Below, piece by piece: positions 32,767 to 41,277 of a DNA stretch of 64,000 nt (position 1 is its first letter; each line of letters opens with the position of its first letter). Below the pieces are notes generated by a model. That model saw nothing but the letters and a program-made list of their open reading frames with translations, did not search any database and had not been told where the DNA came from. Position numbers and translations under genes: made by a program. The DNA comes from Phenylobacterium sp. (GTDB lineage: Bacteria > Pseudomonadota > Alphaproteobacteria > Caulobacterales > Caulobacteraceae): NCBI RefSeq assembly GCF_030680185.1, contig NZ_JAUXVZ010000004.1:34937-98936 (forward strand). The letters run 5' to 3'.

Positions 32767-32792
32767 GGAACATGGCCGATAGGCAGATCGTT
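32767..32792 (+). promoter_or_regulatory. Sequence matching the EcfG/SigT promoter consensus, no obvious target gene
   Basis: GGAAC (32767-32771), a 17-nt spacer and CGTT (32789-32792) match the general-stress sigma factor consensus of alphaproteobacteria exactly. It points rightward into an interval with no gene for about 450 nt. With about one such match expected by chance in a window of this size, it may be meaningless. Confidence 0.25.
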
Positions 32793-32914
32793 GGCGACGT
32801 GCCGTCGCGGAATTCAATCCGCTTGCGCATTTGTGGTCACCAGTTGCCAGTTCGCGGGTGATGACAGCGTCAAGCTGTGGGACCTAGGATCGAACCAGAG
32901 GGAAACAGTAGAGA

Positions 32915-33016
32915 GGGCCACAAAGGACACGAAGGTGTCGGCCGCCTCGCCTTTGTGTCCTTCGCGCCCCTTTGTGTGCTTCGTGTCGCCCTTTAACGGC
33001 GCCGCGGCGCGCAGGA
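32915..33016. repeat. Intergenic inverted repeat, family B, copy 2 (inverted orientation)
   Basis: ACAAAGGACACGAAGG (32920-32935) and CCTTTGTGTCCTTCG (32950-32964) form the core arms, and the right flank (TTTAACGGCGCCGCGG onwards) matches the left flank of copy 1 at 19880 when reversed. The right half also carries a second GTGTGCTTCGTGTCG block, as in copy 1. Confidence 0.8.
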
Positions 33017-33046
33017 CGTCAGTCGCCAGTCTTCAAACCTACTCCG

Positions 33047-33137
33047 TCACCCTGGGCCCTGGGCCCTGTGCCCAGGATCCCTGCCGACGCTTGCGCCCGC
33101 CCCGGGCAGGGACCCTCGGGACAAGCCCGAGGGTGAC
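33047..33137. repeat. GTCACCC/GGGTGAC intergenic palindrome
   Basis: The left arm CCGTCACCCTGGG (33047-33059) and right arm CCCGAGGGTGAC (33126-33137) enclose a G+C-rich centre with CAGGATCCCTG and GCAGGGACCCTCGGG. Elements with these ends are scattered in many alphaproteobacterial intergenic regions; a related shorter one is at 55535-55565. Confidence 0.6.
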
Positions 33138-33243
33138 GACTGGAAAGACGCGCCGCTCCGACTGAAAACTCCACCCCTGAACGGTTGCCACAGGCCCCCC
33201 ACTCCGCATACTCCGCGCCAAAGTCGATCAAGGGAGTAGCGCC

Positions 33244-35184
33244 GTGAGTGATGGCGAGATTTTTCCGGTTCCCGAGGCCTGGGCCAAGCGGACGCACATG
33301 GACGCGGCCGCCTATGAGGCCGCCTGCCGGCGCGCAGACCAGGACCCGGACGGCTACTGGCGCGACGTGGCCGCCCGCCTGGACTGGTCCAAGCCCTTCA
33401 CCACCGTCAAGGACGTCTCGTTCAATGCGTCCGACTTCCGCATCAACTGGTTCGCCGATGGCGAGCTGAACGTCAGCGTCAACTGCCTCGACCGGCATCT
33501 GCCGGAGCGCGCCGACCAGGCGGCGATCATCTGGGAGAGCGACGACCCGGAGATCCACAACACCCTGACCTACGCCCAGCTGCACGAGCAGGTGTGCCGC
33601 ATGGCCAATGTGCTGAAGGCCAAGGGGGTCAAGAAGGGCGACCGGGTCACCATCTATCTGCCGATGATCCCGGCCGCGGCCGTGGCCATGCTGGCCTGTT
33701 CGCGGATCGGGGCGGTGCATTCGGTGGTGTTCGGCGGCTTTTCCCCCGACAGCCTGGCCGGCCGCATCCAGGACTGCGACTCCCGCATCGTCATCACGGC
33801 CGACGAGGGACTGCGCGGCGGCAAGACCGTGCCCCTGAAGGCCAATGTGGATGCGGCGCTGAAGTCGTGCCCGGACGTCACCGACGTGATCGTCGTGCGG
33901 CGCACCAAGGCCGCGGTGAACATGGTCGAGGGTCGCGACGCCTTCTATTCGGATCTGAAGGGGCAGGTTTCGGCCGATTGCCCGCCCGAGCCGATGAACG
34001 CCGAGGACCCGCTGTTCATCCTCTATACGTCCGGGTCGACGGGGAAGCCCAAGGGGGTGCTGCACACCACCGGCGGCTATCTGACCTGGGCGGCCCACAC
34101 CCATGAGCTGGTGTTCGACTATCGCCCCGGCGAGGTCTTCTGGTGCACCGCCGATGTGGGCTGGGTCACCGGCCACTCCTATGTGGTCTATGGCCCGCTG
34201 GCCAATGCGGCCACCACGGTGATGTTCGAGGGCGTGCCCACCTGGCCGGACAATTCCCGCTTCTGGCAGGTGGTCGACAAGCACAAGGTGGAGATCTTCT
34301 ACACCGCGCCGACGGCCATCCGCGCCTTGATGCGCGACGGCGACGAGCCGGTGACGAAGACCAGCCGCAAGTCCCTGCGCCTGCTGGGCACGGTGGGCGA
34401 GCCGATCAATCCCGAGGCCTGGCTCTGGTACCATCGGGTGGTGGGCGAGGGCCGATGCCCCATCGTCGACACCTATTGGCAGACCGAGACCGGCGCCTGC
34501 CTGGCCACCCCCCTGCCCGGCGCCACGCCCGCCAAGCCTGGCTCCTGCGCCAAGCCCCTGCCCGGCGTGAAGTTCCAGCTGGTGGACGCCGACGGCAAGG
34601 TGCTGGACGGCGCGACCAGCGGCAATCTGTGTCTCACCGACTCCTGGCCCGGCCAGATGCGCACGGTCTATGGGGACCATGAGCGCTTCATCCAGACCTA
34701 TTTCACCACCTATCCCGGCAAGTACTTCACCGGCGACGGCTGCCGCCGGGACGAGGACGGCTATTACTGGATCACCGGCCGGGTGGACGATGTGATCAAC
34801 GTCTCAGGCCACCGCCTGGGCACGGCCGAGATCGAGAGCGCCCTGGTGGGCCACGAGGCGGTCGCCGAGGCCGCCGTGGTCGGCTATCCCCACGACATCA
34901 AGGGCCAGGGCATCTACGCCTTCGTCACCCTGAAGTCGGACGTGGAGATGACCGACATCCTGCAGGCCGACATCAAGGGCTGGGTCCGCCGGGAGATCGG
35001 CGCCTTCGCCGCCCTCGACGCCCTGCAGTTCGCGCCGGCCCTGCCCAAGACCCGCTCGGGCAAGATCATGCGCCGCATCCTGCGCAAGATCGCCGAGAAC
35101 CAGACCGACCAGCTGGGCGACACCTCGACCCTGGCCGAACCTGGGGTGGTGGACGACCTCGTCGCCAACCGCGTCGCGGTTTGA
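33244..35184 (+). CDS. acsA: Acetyl-CoA synthetase
   Basis: This 646-residue AMP-forming enzyme activates acetate to acetyl-CoA through acetyl-AMP. The P-loop [13 protein letters not shown] (about 260-272), acetate pocket [20 protein letters not shown], adenylate motif [10 protein letters not shown] and hinge [24 protein letters not shown] are all intact. K607 in TRSGKIMRR is the conserved catalytic lysine that is commonly acetylated to switch the enzyme off. Length matches Acs. A GTG start fits (CAAGGGAGTAGCGCC upstream gives AAGGGAG). The following gene overlaps its stop codon. Confidence 0.96.
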   Translation: MSDGEIFPVPEAWAKRTHMDAAAYEAACRRADQDPDGYWRDVAARLDWSKPFTTVKDVSFNASDFRINWFADGELNVSVNCLDRHLPERADQAAIIWESDDPEIHNTLTYAQLHEQVCRMANVLKAKGVKKGDRVTIYLPMIPAAAVAMLACSRIGAVHSVVFGGFSPDSLAGRIQDCDSRIVITADEGLRGGKTVPLKANVDAALKSCPDVTDVIVVRRTKAAVNMVEGRDAFYSDLKGQVSADCPPEPMNAEDPLFILYTSGSTGKPKGVLHTTGGYLTWAAHTHELVFDYRPGEVFWCTADVGWVTGHSYVVYGPLANAATTVMFEGVPTWPDNSRFWQVVDKHKVEIFYTAPTAIRALMRDGDEPVTKTSRKSLRLLGTVGEPINPEAWLWYHRVVGEGRCPIVDTYWQTETGACLATPLPGATPAKPGSCAKPLPGVKFQLVDADGKVLDGATSGNLCLTDSWPGQMRTVYGDHERFIQTYFTTYPGKYFTGDGCRRDEDGYYWITGRVDDVINVSGHRLGTAEIESALVGHEAVAEAAVVGYPHDIKGQGIYAFVTLKSDVEMTDILQADIKGWVRREIGAFAALDALQFAPALPKTRSGKIMRRILRKIAENQTDQLGDTSTLAEPGVVDDLVANRVAV

Positions 35185-36161
35185 GCCCCGACCTTCCCGG
35201 GCCCCTGCGCGGGGCCATCGAAGCGCGGCTCGAAGGCGTCTCGCGCCGGGACCTGGCCGAACGGGCGGCGAGGGTCTCGGCCGCCTATCGCGGCGGCGCA
35301 GGCTCGGCGGGCGTGGTGCTGACGCCGGACGATGCGCTCGCCTATGCCCTGGCCCGCCTGCCGGCCACCTACGCCGCCGACATGGCCGCCTTCTCGGCTG
35401 CGGCCGAGGCCTGCCCCGGCTTTGCGCCGGCCACCCTGCTGGACGCGGGCGCCGGGCCGGGCACCGCCAGCTGGGCGGCCCTGGAAGTCTGGCCCCAGAT
35501 CGAGGCGGCCCTGCTGCTGGACGAAAGCGGCCCCTTCCTGGATCTTGCCCGGATCCTCGGCGAGGCGGGCCCCCCGGTGCTGGCGGGCGCCGAGCGGCGC
35601 CGCGCGAACCTGACGGCCGCCCAGGCCGAGGCCTGGCCGCGGGCCGAGCTGGTCGTGGCCTCCTATGTCCTGGCCGAAATCCCGGGGCCGGCCCAAGGGC
35701 CGCTGGTCGATCGCCTGTGGGACGCCTGCGAGGGCCTGCTGGTGCTGGTGGAGCCGGGCACGCCGGCCGGCTACCAGCGCATCCTGGCCGCCCGCACCCA
35801 GCTGATCGCGGCTGTGGGGCGGCTGGCCGGACCCTGCCCCCACGCCCAGGCCTGTCCGCTGATCCAGCCCGACTGGTGCCACTTCGTCCAGCGCCTGCCC
35901 CGCTCGCGCGACCACCGCCTGGCCAAGGGCGCCGAGGTCCCGTTCGAGGACGAGAAGTTTATCTGGATCGCCGCGGCGCGGCCGGGCGTCGCCATCGCCC
36001 CCTTCTCGGCCCGGGTGCTCAGCCCGCCGCGCCAGGCCAAGCCCGGGATCGACCTCAAGCTCTGTGTCGAGACCGGCATGCTCGAACAGCGTTTCGTCCC
36101 GCGCCGCGACAAGCCGGCGTTTGCGAAGGCCAGGCGCCTGGACTGGGGCGACGCGCTCTAA
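35181..36161 (+). CDS. Rsm22-family ribosomal small-subunit protein/methyltransferase
   Basis: This 326-residue protein resembles the mitochondrial Rsm22/METTL17 family. It has a degenerate SAM-binding fold ([16 protein letters not shown], about 88-103) and the Cys-rich stretch [17 protein letters not shown] (C219, C225, C233), which in the family helps hold an iron-sulfur cluster, followed by [14 protein letters not shown]. It probably helps assemble the small ribosomal subunit. It starts with TTG inside the acsA stop (TTGA overlap). Confidence 0.88.
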   Translation: MSPDLPGPLRGAIEARLEGVSRRDLAERAARVSAAYRGGAGSAGVVLTPDDALAYALARLPATYAADMAAFSAAAEACPGFAPATLLDAGAGPGTASWAALEVWPQIEAALLLDESGPFLDLARILGEAGPPVLAGAERRRANLTAAQAEAWPRAELVVASYVLAEIPGPAQGPLVDRLWDACEGLLVLVEPGTPAGYQRILAARTQLIAAVGRLAGPCPHAQACPLIQPDWCHFVQRLPRSRDHRLAKGAEVPFEDEKFIWIAAARPGVAIAPFSARVLSPPRQAKPGIDLKLCVETGMLEQRFVPRRDKPAFAKARRLDWGDAL

Positions 36162-36324
36162 GGCGCCGCGGCGCCGCATTTGCTGGCGTTTGAGGCCTGC
36201 CTGGTCGGCTTTCGCCGAAAACGGGCCTATTCGAGCGAACCCGGTTCATTTTGGGACTCGCTTCAGGGTAGGTTTGCCCCTATGGGGTGACATCGACGGG
36301 GGCGGGCGCGTCAGGGAGCTGAAC

Positions 36325-37509
36325 GTGCTGAAGTTGCGTCGCGTATTCGACATCGAGCATCACCATTATCTGGCGGGTTTCCAGGTCTTCCTGGTGGCCC
36401 TGCTGGCCGGCGGCCTCGCCATGGCTGCGCCCTATATCGGCCAGGAACGCCCCGAACTGCGGGTGGCCAAGGTGACCTCCGGCCAGATGGACGCCGTGGC
36501 CTTCGCCCGTCTGACGAGCGCCATGGACCCGGCCATGCTGAGCGTGGCCGACCGGTTCGCACCGGCCCCCATCTCCCTGGCCTTCGGCCACATCAATCGC
36601 GCCACCGGCGTCATGGAAGGCGTCGATGGCGCGCCCGAACCCGCCATCCTGCGCCTGCAGGACATGGATGAGGCCCAGGCGCGGCTGTGGAATGCGGCCA
36701 ACCCCACATCGACCCTGCCCAATCCGGCCGCCCGGCCCTTCCGCATTTCCGGCGGCGCCTCGCATCAGGCCCGCGCCCTCGATTGCCTGGCCGCCGCCAT
36801 CTATTACGAGGCCCGCTACGAGTCCGTGGACGGCCAGCGGGCCGTGGCCCAGGTGGTCCTGAACCGGGTGCGCCATCCGGCCTATCCGGCCTCGGTCTGC
36901 GGCGTGGTCTTCCAGGGCTCCGAACGCACCACCGGCTGCCAGTTCACCTTCACCTGCGACGGGGCGCTGGCCCGCGCGCCGGACCCCGACGGCTGGATGC
37001 GGTCGCGCCAGATCGCCGAGGCGGCCCTGTCGGGCTATGTGATGAAGGAGGTCGGCAACGCCACCCACTATCACGCCAGCTATGTGGCCCCGTACTGGAG
37101 CCCGAGCCTGATGAAGGTGGCCACGGTCGGCGCGCACATCTTCTCTCGCTGGATGGGCGGCTGGGGCCTGCCGGGCGCCTTTGGCGGCGCCTATAGCGGC
37201 GACGAGTCGGTCGGCTTCCGGGTCGCCGCCCTCAATCGCCTCTCGGGACCTGGCGAGGTTCAGATGGTGTCTCTGGCCGAGGCGGTCGCCGCCGTGGGCG
37301 CGACCCAGGTGGGCGGCGACGCCGCCGAGGGCGAAGGCGCGCATATCCAGGTCGTCGAGGTGGCCACCATCAACCACGACCTGGTGACCGAGCCCCAGGC
37401 CGTGGTGGCCCAGGCCGAGGGCCTGGTGCCCGCCGAAGAGCTGGACTGGGCCGGCAGGGTCAAGCCCCGTGCGCCGGCCCGCCTGGCCATGCCCACCAGC
37501 AGCTTCTAA
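36325..37509 (+). CDS. SleB-type cell wall hydrolase (Hydrolase_2 family), membrane-anchored
   Basis: This 394-residue protein has an N-terminal signal anchor (about 15-33) and a lytic transglycosylase-like SleB/CwlJ domain (about 150-285): ALDCLAAAIYYEARYESVDGQRAVAQVVLNR with putative catalytic E162, then CQFTFTCDGALAR and NATHYHASYVAPYWSP. It probably cleaves peptidoglycan in the periplasm. The last 100 residues are a low-complexity Ala/Val/Glu-rich tail. The GTG start was chosen because AGGGAG lies 6-7 nt upstream; the frame is open further left but without support. Confidence 0.87.
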   Translation: MLKLRRVFDIEHHHYLAGFQVFLVALLAGGLAMAAPYIGQERPELRVAKVTSGQMDAVAFARLTSAMDPAMLSVADRFAPAPISLAFGHINRATGVMEGVDGAPEPAILRLQDMDEAQARLWNAANPTSTLPNPAARPFRISGGASHQARALDCLAAAIYYEARYESVDGQRAVAQVVLNRVRHPAYPASVCGVVFQGSERTTGCQFTFTCDGALARAPDPDGWMRSRQIAEAALSGYVMKEVGNATHYHASYVAPYWSPSLMKVATVGAHIFSRWMGGWGLPGAFGGAYSGDESVGFRVAALNRLSGPGEVQMVSLAEAVAAVGATQVGGDAAEGEGAHIQVVEVATINHDLVTEPQAVVAQAEGLVPAEELDWAGRVKPRAPARLAMPTSSF

Positions 37510-37513
37510 AGCC

Positions 37514-38272
37514 TCAGCCGGCGAGCAGCGGATTCTGCTCGGCGGTGAAGGCGGCCACATCCTCCAGCAGGCCATCGGCGGCCATGCGCACCAGTTCGCC
37601 GCCCTTTTCCGGCGTCGCCTGGGCGGGGTCTGACCCCATGCGGCCGTCGGGATAGCGGGCGCGGAAATCCAGGGCCTCGCGGATCGGACCGGTGGGGGCG
37701 ATCTTGGGCGAATACTCGGCCGTCTTGATCGAGTCCGGATAGGCCCACTGGGTCACCGCGATCTCGGACGGCGTCGCATGACCCCCATGGCCGACGGGAA
37801 ACTGGCTGGTGGCCAGGCCCATGACGCCCTTCAGCTCCCACCAGTTCTTCAACTTGCAGGAAAAGCCCCGGGGCTTTCCGGCGAAGCTCGCCTCGGCATA
37901 GAGCTCGGAGAAGGCCGCCTCGATGGTGGCGACATTGCCCCCGTGGCCGTTCAGGAAATAGAGCCGCTCGAAGCCGTGGGCCGAGAGCGACCGGCACCAG
38001 TCGCCAATGGCGGCGATAAAGGTCGAAGGGCGCAGGGAGATCGTGCCCGGGAAGCCCAGATGGTGCTGGGCCATGCCGATATTGAAGGTCGGGGCCACCA
38101 GGATGTCGCCGCTCTTCTGCGCCTCATGGGCGATGATCTCCGGGCACAGCCAGTCGGTGCCCAACAGGCCGGTGGGGCCGTGCTGCTCGTTGGAGCCGAT
38201 GGGGATGACCACGGTCCGCGACCGGTTCAGGAAGCCTTCGACCTCGGCCCAGGTGGACATGTGAAGCAGCAT
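37514..38272 (-). CDS. Creatininase family metal-dependent amidohydrolase
   Basis: This 252-residue protein has the creatininase metal-site pattern: PIGSNEQHGP with Glu and His, GTDWLCPEII with Asp, FLNGHGGN with His, and GHGGHATPSEIAVTQ with the Glu ligand. Family members open cyclic amides (creatinine, pterin-type precursors) or process peptides (MftE). The substrate is unknown here. The ATG at 38272 has GGAG upstream; an in-frame TTG at 38311 would add 13 residues. It is convergent with the SleB gene, only 4 nt apart. Confidence 0.85.
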   Translation of the reverse strand: MLLHMSTWAEVEGFLNRSRTVVIPIGSNEQHGPTGLLGTDWLCPEIIAHEAQKSGDILVAPTFNIGMAQHHLGFPGTISLRPSTFIAAIGDWCRSLSAHGFERLYFLNGHGGNVATIEAAFSELYAEASFAGKPRGFSCKLKNWWELKGVMGLATSQFPVGHGGHATPSEIAVTQWAYPDSIKTAEYSPKIAPTGPIREALDFRARYPDGRMGSDPAQATPEKGGELVRMAADGLLEDVAAFTAEQNPLLAG

Positions 38273-38357
38273 GGCAGGGGTCTCCGCGGTCAGTTGCCGT
38301 GTCGGTGTCAATTCGACATAGGCGTTTCACGCAGGAGAGGTAACCCCCGCCACGGCT

Positions 38358-39140
38358 TCAGATTCCGGCGTACCATTCATAGCCGCGGTCTTCCCAGAAT
38401 CCGCCCTGGCCGCCGGCGATCTGGGCGAAGCTTTCAACCGCCTCGATCCGCATCACATATTTGGCGTGCTTGTAGCCCAGCTGGCGCTCCACCCGCAGGC
38501 GCAGGGGCGCCCCGTGCGCCACTGGCAGGACCTGACCGTTCATCTCGTAGGCCAGGATGGTCTGCTCGTGGAAGGCGTCGACCAGGTCGATGCTCTCATA
38601 ATAGAGGCCGCGGTCGCCGGCGGCGTTGGGGTCCAGCCGGTCGGCGCAATGGAAGACGATGTAGCGCGCCTGGGGCTTGAGGCCCGCCTCGTCCAGCAGG
38701 GCCGAGAGCCGCGCCCCGGTCCACTGGCCGATGCTGCTCCAGCCCTCGACACAGTCGTGGCGGGTGATCTGGGTGCGGGCCGGCCGGGCGCGCAGGTCAT
38801 CCAGGCTGAGCGCCAAGGGGCGCTCCACTAGGCCGTCGATCTGCAGGCGCCAGTTGGCGAAGCCGGCTTCGACCATCGCCCGATACGCCGGCTCGCCGGG
38901 ATTACGTGTCCCGTTGGCGCGAAAATCCGGCGAGATGTCCTTGGGCTCGAACTCATGGGCGAGCGCCGTGCGGGACAGGATCAGCCGCTGAGCGGCCTGG
39001 GTCAGGCCCTCGGCGCGGGCCAACCCCGCCTTGACCGTGGCGTTGCGGTTGATCTGGTCGCACCCGGCCAGGGTAAGGCCCAGCAGGCTGGCGCCCAGAC
39101 CCGAGAGCAAGCTGCGGCGGTGTGGCGTCGGCGAGGTCAT
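38358..39140 (-). CDS. Molybdopterin-dependent oxidoreductase (sulfite-oxidase fold)
   Basis: This 260-residue protein has a twin-arginine-like signal (HRRSLLSGLGASLLGLTLAGC, about 7-27, which also resembles a lipobox) and the sulfite-oxidase molybdopterin domain. The Mo-ligand Cys is in ITRHDCVEGWSSIGQW (about 124-139). The Moco binding segment APLRLRVERQLGYKHAKYV follows. It resembles MsrP/YedY but is shorter. It overlaps the downstream-paired cytochrome b gene by 4 nt, so it likely works with that membrane electron donor. Substrate unknown. Confidence 0.85.
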   Translation of the reverse strand: MTSPTPHRRSLLSGLGASLLGLTLAGCDQINRNATVKAGLARAEGLTQAAQRLILSRTALAHEFEPKDISPDFRANGTRNPGEPAYRAMVEAGFANWRLQIDGLVERPLALSLDDLRARPARTQITRHDCVEGWSSIGQWTGARLSALLDEAGLKPQARYIVFHCADRLDPNAAGDRGLYYESIDLVDAFHEQTILAYEMNGQVLPVAHGAPLRLRVERQLGYKHAKYVMRIEAVESFAQIAGGQGGFWEDRGYEWYAGI

Positions 39141-39964
39141 GACGGGTCTCCATCCAGACGAGATGGGCCGGCGCGTCCGGTGATCATGGCCCGGATCTGG
39201 CCGAGGGGGCCTGAGGCCAGCACCATGGCCAGGTGGACGACCACGAAGGCGACGATCAGGCTGGCGGTGATGAAGTGGATGGTGCGGGCCGACTGACGGC
39301 CGCCAAAGATCTCGAAGGTCCAGGGCCAGGCGGCGTTGACGCCCGGCGACATGCCCAGGCCCGACAGGACCATCAGCGGCAACAGGACGAAGATCACCGC
39401 CAGATAGGCCAGCTTCTGCAGGCTGTTATAGCCGTGCGCCGCCGCGCCCTTCGGAAAGCGCAGCCGGGCGTGCGCCACGATCTCGTCCCACAGGTGGCGC
39501 GGCGAAAGCTCAGGCCGCCGGGGCGCCAGGTCGCGGCGGAAATGCCCCGAGACCAGGCCCCAGGCCAGATAGATCAGCCCATTGGCGACCAGCACCCAGG
39601 CGAAGAAGAAGTGCCAGCGCCGGCCGTCGGCCAGGGAGCGATAGCTGGGCAGGGTGGCCCAGGCGGGAAAGCCCCGCCGCTCCCCGTTCGACAGGCCAAG
39701 CAGGCCCGTGGTCTCGATCCTGATCGGCCCGACCTTGGTGAATCCCGCCCACCGATCGCCCTGACGCTCGGCGGTCATGGCCGCCCAGGGCTCGGCGAAG
39801 GTCGAGGTGTGGCCCCAATAGAGGGCCGGATGGGCGTTGAAGATCTGCAGCCCGCTGCCCAGCAGGACGAAGAGCGCAACCACATTGATCCAGTGGGTCA
39901 GTCGTACGGGCAGGCTGTGGCGGCGGCGATCAGAGGCGGCGGTGTGGGGTGTCGGCTCGTCCAT
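39137..39964 (-). CDS. Cytochrome b561-type membrane subunit partner of the molybdoenzyme
   Basis: This 275-residue protein has four hydrophobic segments and histidine pairs suitable for two hemes: PVRLTHWINVV (about 20-30), GRRWHFFFAWVLVANG (about 114-129), AHGYNSLQKLAYL and TIHFITASLIVAFVVVHLAMV (about 228-248). It belongs to the cytochrome b/b6 (Ni-hydrogenase/thiosulfate-reductase-like) group. It likely shuttles quinone electrons to or from the molybdoenzyme encoded 4 nt into its stop. The ATG at 39964 has AGGA 9 nt before it; the ATG at 39970 is an alternative. Confidence 0.85.
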   Translation of the reverse strand: MDEPTPHTAASDRRRHSLPVRLTHWINVVALFVLLGSGLQIFNAHPALYWGHTSTFAEPWAAMTAERQGDRWAGFTKVGPIRIETTGLLGLSNGERRGFPAWATLPSYRSLADGRRWHFFFAWVLVANGLIYLAWGLVSGHFRRDLAPRRPELSPRHLWDEIVAHARLRFPKGAAAHGYNSLQKLAYLAVIFVLLPLMVLSGLGMSPGVNAAWPWTFEIFGGRQSARTIHFITASLIVAFVVVHLAMVLASGPLGQIRAMITGRAGPSRLDGDPS

Positions 39965-40014
39965 GCGCATCGGTCCTGGTCCGCCCCCGACAGTCTAGCT
40001 CTGGGATCTGGTCG

Positions 40015-40040
40015 GGAACAGGCCCGCCGCCCCATGCGCT
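40015..40040 (+). promoter_or_regulatory. Candidate EcfG/SigT-type promoter before the 55-residue gene
   Basis: GGAAC (40015-40019), 17-nt spacer and CGCT (40037-40040) approximate the general stress sigma consensus GGAAC-N16/17-CGTT, with one mismatch. The distance to the ATG at 40072 (about 32 nt) is suitable. The product is a small disordered hydrophilic protein, the kind often found in stress regulons. Weak evidence by itself. Confidence 0.35.
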
Positions 40041-40071
40041 CTGCCTTCATACGCAAACCCAGGAGGCTCAG

Positions 40072-40239
40072 ATGTCTGGACCCGATACGAAACATCGCAC
40101 CCCGGTGGAAAACCCGCCGCCCGAAGCGCCCGTCCGCAGCCAGGATGAGCAGATCGAACGCACCGGCCGCGGCCCCGAAGTGACCGGTGGAACCGAACAG
40201 GCGCCCAAGACCCCGGGCGAAGGCGACAACAAGGCCTGA
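40072..40239 (+). CDS. Small hydrophilic, probably disordered protein
   Basis: This 55-residue protein is rich in Pro, Glu, Thr and Gly (MSGPDTKHRTPVENPPPEAPVR onward is the start in 20-residue scale terms) and has no hydrophobic core. The ribosome site AGGAGG, 6 nt before the ATG, is one of the best in the window. This, with the candidate stress promoter upstream, supports a real gene. Cytoplasmic. Function unknown. Confidence 0.68.
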   Translation: MSGPDTKHRTPVENPPPEAPVRSQDEQIERTGRGPEVTGGTEQAPKTPGEGDNKA

Positions 40240-40335
40240 GGGCCGACCAAAGGGGGCGCCGAGCGTTGCCGTCGGCGCGCGGGCGCCCCTAAGGTCTCCG
40301 CCGCCCGCTGGGGCGCAGTGACGGGGGGATGCGAC

Positions 40336-41277
40336 ATGGCCTGGAACAGCGGAACCGAAATCTGGGTGGGGGGCGTCAACACCTGGGAATGCGATGAGAT
40401 GGGCCATCTCAACGTGCGCCACTGGGTGGCCAAGTCCATGGAGGCCCTGGCCGGCCTGGCCGCGGCGCTCGGCATGCCCGACGCCTTCTCGCCGCTGGCC
40501 CAATCGACCCTGATCGTGCGCGAGCAGCACATTCGGTTTCTGCGGGAGGCCAAGCCCGGGGCGGCGCTCACCGCCCGCGGCGGGGTGGTGGCCATGGGCG
40601 AGGACGAGGCCCGGCTGCTCATCGTCATCCTGCATCCCGACGGGACCCCGGCGGCGACCTTCCAGACCGTGGTGCGCCACGTCACCGCCGACGGCGCCCG
40701 GGCCTTCCCCTGGCCCCGGCGGATCGTCGAGGCCGCCCAGGCCCTGCAGGTGGACATCCCCGACTTCGCAGCCCCCCGCTCGATCACCCTTGGCCCGATC
40801 GGCGAGAGCCAGGGCAGCCTGGAAAAGGCGCAGGCCATGGATTTGAAACGCATCGGCCTGGGCGTCATCGGCGCCCCCGATTGCGACGGCTTTGGCCGCA
40901 TGCGCACCGAAATCCTGATGGGCAAGATTTCCGACGGAATCCTGCACCTGCTGGGCCCTGACCGGGGCCTGGCCGAGCCGGCGGTCGAGGGCGGGCCGGC
41001 GCCACGGATCGGCGGCGCGGCGCTGGAATACCGTCTGGTGCATTTCGCCTGGCCGCGGATCGGCGACCGCTTCGAGCTGCGCTCGGCCACCGCCCATGTG
41101 GAAGAGCGGTTCCGTCTGCTGCGCCACTGGATGATCGATCCCGTCAGCGGCCGCCCCTGGGCCAGCGCCGAGAATGTGGCGGTCGGCTTCGATCTCGACG
41201 CCCGTAAAGTGGTGCGCCTTGCGCCCGCCACGGTGGAGGCCCTGCGGGCCACGGCCCGCCCGGAGATGGCGCTTTAA
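40336..41277 (+). CDS. Double-hotdog acyl-CoA thioesterase (4HBT superfamily)
   Basis: This 313-residue protein contains two hotdog domains. The first starts with VNTWECDEMGHLNVRHWVAKSMEALAGL (DEMGHLN as in 4-hydroxybenzoyl-CoA thioesterase-like proteins, with the catalytic Asp). The second, weaker, has GAALEYRLVHFAWPRIGDRFELRSATAHVEERFRLLRHWM. It probably hydrolyses acyl-CoA; the substrate is unknown. I chose the ATG at 40336 with GGGGGG 7 nt upstream; a GTG at 40318 is in frame. It is convergent with a hydrolase gene, overlapping by 4 nt. Confidence 0.83.
   Translation: MAWNSGTEIWVGGVNTWECDEMGHLNVRHWVAKSMEALAGLAAALGMPDAFSPLAQSTLIVREQHIRFLREAKPGAALTARGGVVAMGEDEARLLIVILHPDGTPAATFQTVVRHVTADGARAFPWPRRIVEAAQALQVDIPDFAAPRSITLGPIGESQGSLEKAQAMDLKRIGLGVIGAPDCDGFGRMRTEILMGKISDGILHLLGPDRGLAEPAVEGGPAPRIGGAALEYRLVHFAWPRIGDRFELRSATAHVEERFRLLRHWMIDPVSGRPWASAENVAVGFDLDARKVVRLAPATVEALRATARPEMAL

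Larger units (their letters stand above)
32700..33243. other. Gene-poor 544-nt interval before acsA
   Basis: This interval holds no convincing gene. It contains a GGAAC-N17-CGTT sequence (32767-32792), a short reading frame fragment encoding a WD40-like DDSVKLWDLG (32860-32889), repeat family B copy 2, and a GTCACCC/GGGTGAC palindrome. The left part (to about 32900) shares the lower G+C of the two membrane genes next to it. Confidence 0.6.
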
